Source: Zingiber officinale | Lineage: Eukaryota > Streptophyta > Magnoliopsida > Zingiberales > Zingiberaceae | NCBI RefSeq assembly: GCF_018446385.1 | Contig: NC_056002.1 | Coordinates: 11,232,894-11,296,893 of the forward strand | Direction of reading: 5' to 3' | DNA: 64,000 nt | Shown here: positions 59,096 through 64,000 of the stretch, one piece after another | How positions within the stretch are numbered: the stretch's first letter is position 1 | How the letters are laid out: every line of letters starts with the position of its first letter | Translations under genes and position numbers: made by a program | The notes under the pieces: model-generated | Seen by the model: the letters and a program-made list of their open reading frames with translations, nothing else | Databases searched by the model: none | Told to the model about the DNA's origin: nothing

Positions 59096-62000
59096 GCCAT
59101 TCTTCAATTATTTTGGCTTCCTGCGTTACAATGGCATGGGCGACTAGAATATACACGAAAATGAGTTACATCAGTGCACCTTTCACCTAGCTCTATAAGG
59201 CTGGAGATGATTTGCACTCCATGGCCGATCCAGCTGCCGTCCGTCTTCATCCTCCAAATAGTAAGTGCCCGAGCGGAGCTTTTCGATGATTTTGAAAGGA
59301 CCCGCCCACGGAGCTTCTAGCTTGCCGACGTCGCCGACCGACTTCACTTTCTTCCAGACAAGATCGCCGACCTGGAATGATCTTGGGATTATGCGCCGGT
59401 TGTAATTCTGCTTCATCCTTTGACGGTACGCCATCAGCCGGACGGATGCCTTGGCTCTCTCTTCTTCGACCAAATCCAGCTCCATGTTCCTCCGCTCGGC
59501 GTTGTTGTCATCATAATTCTGGATCCGACTGGACTCGACGCCAACTTCGACAGGAATAACTGCTTCGCCGCCATACACCAGATGGAAGGGTGTGACTCCA
59601 GTCCCTTCCTTCGGGGTCGTTCGGATGGCCCATAAGACGCCGGACACCTCATCCACCCAGCTTCCTCCCATATGGTCGAGCCGAACGCGCAAAATACGAA
59701 GAATTTCCCGATTGGCTACTTCGGCTTGACCATTGCTTTGGGGATATGCCACGGACGTGAAATGTTGCTCGATGCCATAGTTTTTGCACCAATCTTCGAG
59801 CAACTTTCTTGTGAATTGTCGCCCATTATCGGAGATAAGCCGACGGGGGATGCCGAATCGACAGATGATGTTCTGCCAAATAAATTTCTTGACCATCTGC
59901 TCGGTGATCTTGGCTAGCGGCTCGGCCTCCACCCACTTGGAAAAATAATCAACCGCCACCAATAAAAATTTCCGCTGTCCGGTCGCCATAGGAAACGGAC
60001 CCACAATATCCATTCCCCATTGGTCGAACGGACAAGAGACAGTAGCGGCCTTCATTTCCTCCGCCGGTCGGTGAGAGAAATTATGATACCTTTGACAAGA
60101 AAGGCACGTCGCGACTGTCTGAGCGGCGTCTGCTTGTAAAGTTGGCCAAAAGTATCCGGCCAGCAGTATCTTTTTAGCTAGTGATCGCCCGCCCGGATGA
60201 CCCCCGCACGATCCTTGATGCACTTCTTGAAGGATGTATGCCACATCTTCTGAACTCACGCATTTCAGAAGCGGGCGGGAGAAAGTCTTCTTGTATAGCT
60301 GATCTCCAATGAGCGTGAACCGACCGGCTCTCCTCCTCAGTAGCTGGGCCTCATCCCGATCGGACGATGTAGCACCCGAGCGGAGGAACTCCATGATGGG
60401 TGTCCGCCAGTCGCTCGGAAATGTGAGGCCCTCCATCCGGTCGACGTACGCCACCAAAGATACTTGTTCAATTGGCTGTTGGATGGCGATCGGCGTTATT
60501 GAGCTTGTAAGTTTGGCCAACTCGTCAGCCGCTTGGTTCTCCGCTCGGGGTATCTTCTGGATAATAACTTCTCTAAAGTCGGCCCTGAGTTTCTCGAAGG
60601 CTTGAGCGTAAAGCTTGAGCCGAGCGTTGTTGATTTCAAAAGTACCTGTGAGCTGCTGAGCGGCCAATTGGGAGTCTGAATGTAGCGTTACCCGTCCAGC
60701 CCCTACATGCCGGGCGGCCTGTAAACCAGCTATAAGAGCTTCGTATTCTGCCTCATTATTTGTAGCTCTATAATCCAGCCGGACGGATAAGTGCATCTTC
60801 TCTTCTTGGGGAGACAACAATAATACACCAATACTACTCCCGAGTCGAGTGGACGATCCGTCTACAAATACCTTCCACATGGCTTCGGGCTTGGGCCTTT
60901 GTACCTCGGTGACGAAATCCGCCAAGGACTGCGCTTTTATCGCCGGCCGGGGCTAGTATTGAATGTCGAACTCACTTAATTCCGTTGTCCATTTGATGAG
61001 CCGTCCGGATGCTTCTGGATTCAGCAATATTCGTCCGAGCGGACTATTAGTTTTGACAATAATGGTATGCGCCAGGAAATATGGGCGAAGGCGTCGAGCG
61101 GCGAGGACCAAAGCGAAAGCAAGTTTCTCGAGCCCGGTGTAGCGAGATTCAGCATCTTTTAAAATATGGCTCAGAAAATACTCAGGCTCTTCTCCGCTCG
61201 GCCTTACTAATGCTGAGCCAACGGCTTGTTCAGTAGAAGATAAGTAGATACAAAGTGGCTCGCCTGCAGCCGACTTGGCTAATACCGGGAGAGAGTTCAG
61301 ATATGCCTTCAAATCTTCGAACGCCCGATCGCATTGTTCGTCCCAGTGAAACTTGGTGGCTTTGCGTAAGATTTTGAAAAAAGGTATGCTCCGGTCGGCG
61401 GTTTTTGAGATGAATCTGGACAGAGCAGTTATCCGACCGGTCAAGCGCTGCACTTCCCTCAAATTTCTTGGGGGTGGCATGTCTTGTAGAGCTTTCACCT
61501 TGCTGGGATTGGCTTCGATGCCCCGCTCGGTCACTATGTAACCTAAGAAGCGCCCTCCTTTTGCTCCGAACAGGCACTTCTGGGGATTTAGCTTGACTCC
61601 ATATTTGCGTAGCGTTCGGAAGGTTTCCTCCATGTCTTTGAAGAGATCGGCCGCTCGGACGGACTTGATGAGAATGTCGTCCACGTACACTTCCAGATTT
61701 CGCCCGATCTGCTCTCTGAATACTTTATTCATCAAGCGCTGATATGTGGCTCCCGCATTCTTCAATCCGAACGACATCACATTATAGCAATAGGTGTCGT
61801 CGGCCGTCACGAAGCTGACTTTTTCTCGATCTTCACGGGCGAGCGGCACTTGATGATAGCCTTGATAAGCGTCGAGCATACATATTAATTCGCAGCCGGC
61901 CGTAGAGTCCACTAGCTGATCGATCCGGGGCAGAGGATAAAAGTCTTTCGGGCAAGCTTTGTTGAGATCCCGAAAATCTATGCATACTCTCCACTTGTTG

Positions 62001-63143
62001 TCCGGCTTGGAGACTAATACTACGTTCGCCAGCCAGCTCGGAAACTGCACCTCGCGTATATGGCCGGCTTCCAGAAGCTTCTCCACCTCCGCCCGGATGA
62101 TGGCATTCTGCTCGGCGCTAAAATCTCTTTTTCTCTGCTTTACTGGCCGAGCGTCCGGTCGGACGTGGAGCTCATGCTGCGCAATACTTGGTGAAATTCC
62201 GGGTAGCTCATGTGTCGACCAGACGAAGACATCATGGTTTCTTCGGAGGCATTGGATCACCTCCTTTTTCTGATTTGCCTCTAGATCGGACGCGATGAAT
62301 GTCGTGGCCTCCGATCGGGTCGGGTGTATTTGCACTTCCTCTTTTTCTTCGTAAACTAAAGAGGGAGGCTTTTCAGTTATAGCATTCACCTCGATCCGTG
62401 GCGACTTCCGAGCGGAATTTGCTTCTGCTCGGACCATTTCGACATAGCATCACCGAGCTGCCAGTTGATCTCCCCGTACTTCTCCCACTTTGTCTTCGAC
62501 AGGGAACTTGATCTACTGGTGGAAGGTGGAGACGGCCGCCCGGAACTCGCTGAGCGCCGGTCGTCCCAAAATGACGTTGTATGACGAGGGAGAGTCGACC
62601 ACCACGAAGTTTGCTGTCCGCGTCCTCCTGAGCGGCTCTTCTCCCAGTGAAATAGCCATCCGGATTTGTCCGACCGGCAGGACTTCATTGCCCGTAAACC
62701 CGTAGAGGGGGGTTGTCATGGGCAGCAGCTCGGCGCGGTCAATTTGTAGTTGATCGAACGCCTTTTTGAATATTATGTTGACCGAACTTCCTGTGTCAAT
62801 AAAAATGCGATGAATAGTGTAGTTGGCTATTACCGCTTTGATGAGCAGAGCGTCGTCGTGGGGCACTTCAACTCCTTCCAAGTCCCCCGGCCCAAAACTG
62901 ATTTCGGGTCCGTTCGCCCGTTCCTGGCTGCAGCCGACCGCATGGATCTGGAGCTGCCGGACCCTCGCCTTCCTTGCTCGGTTGGAATCTCCTCCGGTCG
63001 GCCCGCCAGCAATAATGTTGATCTCGCCTCGGGAAGTATTACTTCTATTTTCTTCTTCCCGAGCGAATGGTCGGGACCGTTCTCTTGACATTCGGCGATT
63101 CTCCAGCCTCGGAGAACGATGACGATCGGGAGTCTGTTGTTGT

Positions 63144-64000
63144 TGTTAGGATCCTTCGTACGGAGGCTAGAGAGGGGGGTGTGAATAGCCGACCTCAAAT
63201 TCGCTTTCTTTCTACAAATCGAGTTAGCAGCGGAAATAAAACAGTAGAAAGGAAACGGTGAGAAGATCAAACCTCAAACTCGATGGATGTAACGAGGTTC
63301 GGAGATGAACTCCTACTCCTCGGCGTGTCCGTAAGGTGGACGAAGCCTACCAATCCGTCGGTGGATGAGTCCCCGGAGAACCGACTAATACAATATACTC
63401 CTTCTGGGTGGAGAAACCTCACCACAATGTTTCTTGCACAAGCAAGATAGGAGTACAACAAATACAAGAAAGCAAAAAACAATATGAAACACTTGCTTGC
63501 CTTTCTTGTTGACTGGAGTGATGAAGCAGCAGCTTCACACCAGCAGCAGCTGACGAGAATCCAGTCGAGAAGCTCACGCGAAGCTTCAGCTGCGAGGAGC
63601 TCAGCAAAGCTCTGATAGCAGGTAAGAGCAGAAGCTCTAGAGCACAAGAACAGAAGTTCTAAGGAGGAAGCAGTGGCAGCAACGAAGCCCTGTAGCTTCT
63701 TTTATACCTGCGAAGAAAAACACGAAGGAATATAGCCGTTGCGTCGCAACGGCTAGTGCCCTGATCGGTCCACAGACCGATCAGGAGTGTGCCTGATCGG
63801 TCCACAGATCGATCAGCGCTTTCTCGAACTCCGCTAGCTTCGATCGTGCTCGATCGGTCGTGGGGACCAATCAGTATGGCCGATCGGCGACCGATCAGGC
63901 TTATTGAGTGCGGCCTCGCACTCGAGATATCGCTGATCGGTCTTGCACCGATCGGGCTCCATCGATCGGTCCCGCACCGACCGCGGTAAGCTCACGTAAT
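63144..64000 (-). mobile_element. SIRE-like LTR F, runs off the window
   Basis: It starts TGTTAGGATCC and continues with CTAGAGAGGGGGGTGTGAAT, the same layout as the LTRs of element C (TGTTAGGACC then CTAGAGGGGGGGGGGTGAAT). It has a cluster of GATCGGTCCACAGACCGATC palindromes at about 63768-63985. It interrupts element B next to a TTG repeat. The right end is outside the window, so it is unknown whether this is a solo LTR or a full element. Confidence 0.7.

Larger units (their letters stand above)
54838..63143 (-). mobile_element. Gypsy element B (Tat-like), visible part
   Basis: On the minus strand: a 3' LTR (54838-55627), a polypurine tract (55628-55645), an antisense reading region (about 56284-58464), a tandem array (58821-59095), RNase H plus integrase (59183-60925), reverse transcriptase plus the start of RNase H (60953-62437), and protease (about 62513-63091). 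Motifs seen are IDTGSS (protease), VYVDDI (reverse transcriptase), VFVDGSST (RNase H), WGMDIVGPFP and ISDNGRQF (integrase). Pol is read in three long blocks, so it has at least two breaks. Gag and the 5' LTR lie beyond the insertion of element F at 63144. It is the youngest-looking Gypsy in the window. Confidence 0.9.

Overview
This is nuclear DNA from a flowering plant. It carries spliced genes with GT-AG introns, plant-only families (SAUR, KIN-7 kinesin with a C-terminal NACK domain, DUF1685, P4-ATPase and mTERF fragments), and dense nests of Ty1/Copia and Ty3/Gypsy LTR retrotransposons. The very GC-rich reading frames of some genes and the size and GC content of the LTR elements suggest a large-genome monocot; Zingiberales is my guess, not something the window proves.

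Left part (1-13.5 kb): a broken Copia fossil (1-2880, minus); a hAT-type MITE beside an mTERF gene fragment; an intact SAUR auxin-response gene (plus); AT-rich intergenic DNA; then a complete 13-exon kinesin-7 gene on the minus strand (8369-12161), for which I derived every splice junction, and a tRNA-Lys(CTT) gene.

Middle (13.5-36 kb): a direct tandem duplication (14303-17612) whose second copy later received a solo Gypsy LTR (5-bp target duplication) and a hAT-like element (8-bp target duplication); a second, older solo-like LTR; an intronless GC-rich gene with an SMI1/KNR4-like region (19058-20299, minus); AT-rich DNA with a fold-back element; a 5.35-kb giant inverted repeat (23783-29135) whose two arms each hold fragments of a phospholipid flippase gene, one arm cut by a SINE and the other by a hAT MITE; a small DUF1685 gene (plus); and a complete 8-exon cyclophilin-40 gene (30971-35267, minus) with two apparent GC-AG introns. 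A Mutator-type MITE with a perfect 9-bp target duplication lies just upstream of it.

Right part (36-64 kb): a nested stack of LTR elements. Two Tat-like Gypsy elements (A and B, minus) each carry an antisense reading region (aORF) with what looks like its own TATA box and two short introns at matching places. Element A is interrupted by a SIRE-like Copia element (C) that has gag but no visible pol, and by an LTR-like sequence (E). E is in turn interrupted by another SIRE-like element (D), D by Gypsy B, and B by a further SIRE-like LTR (F) that runs off the window. Between aORF and pol, A and B hold tandem arrays at the same position but with unrelated units (37 and 65 bp). The most interesting signal is the spliced antisense gene in the Gypsy elements, followed by the giant inverted repeat with captured host exons.
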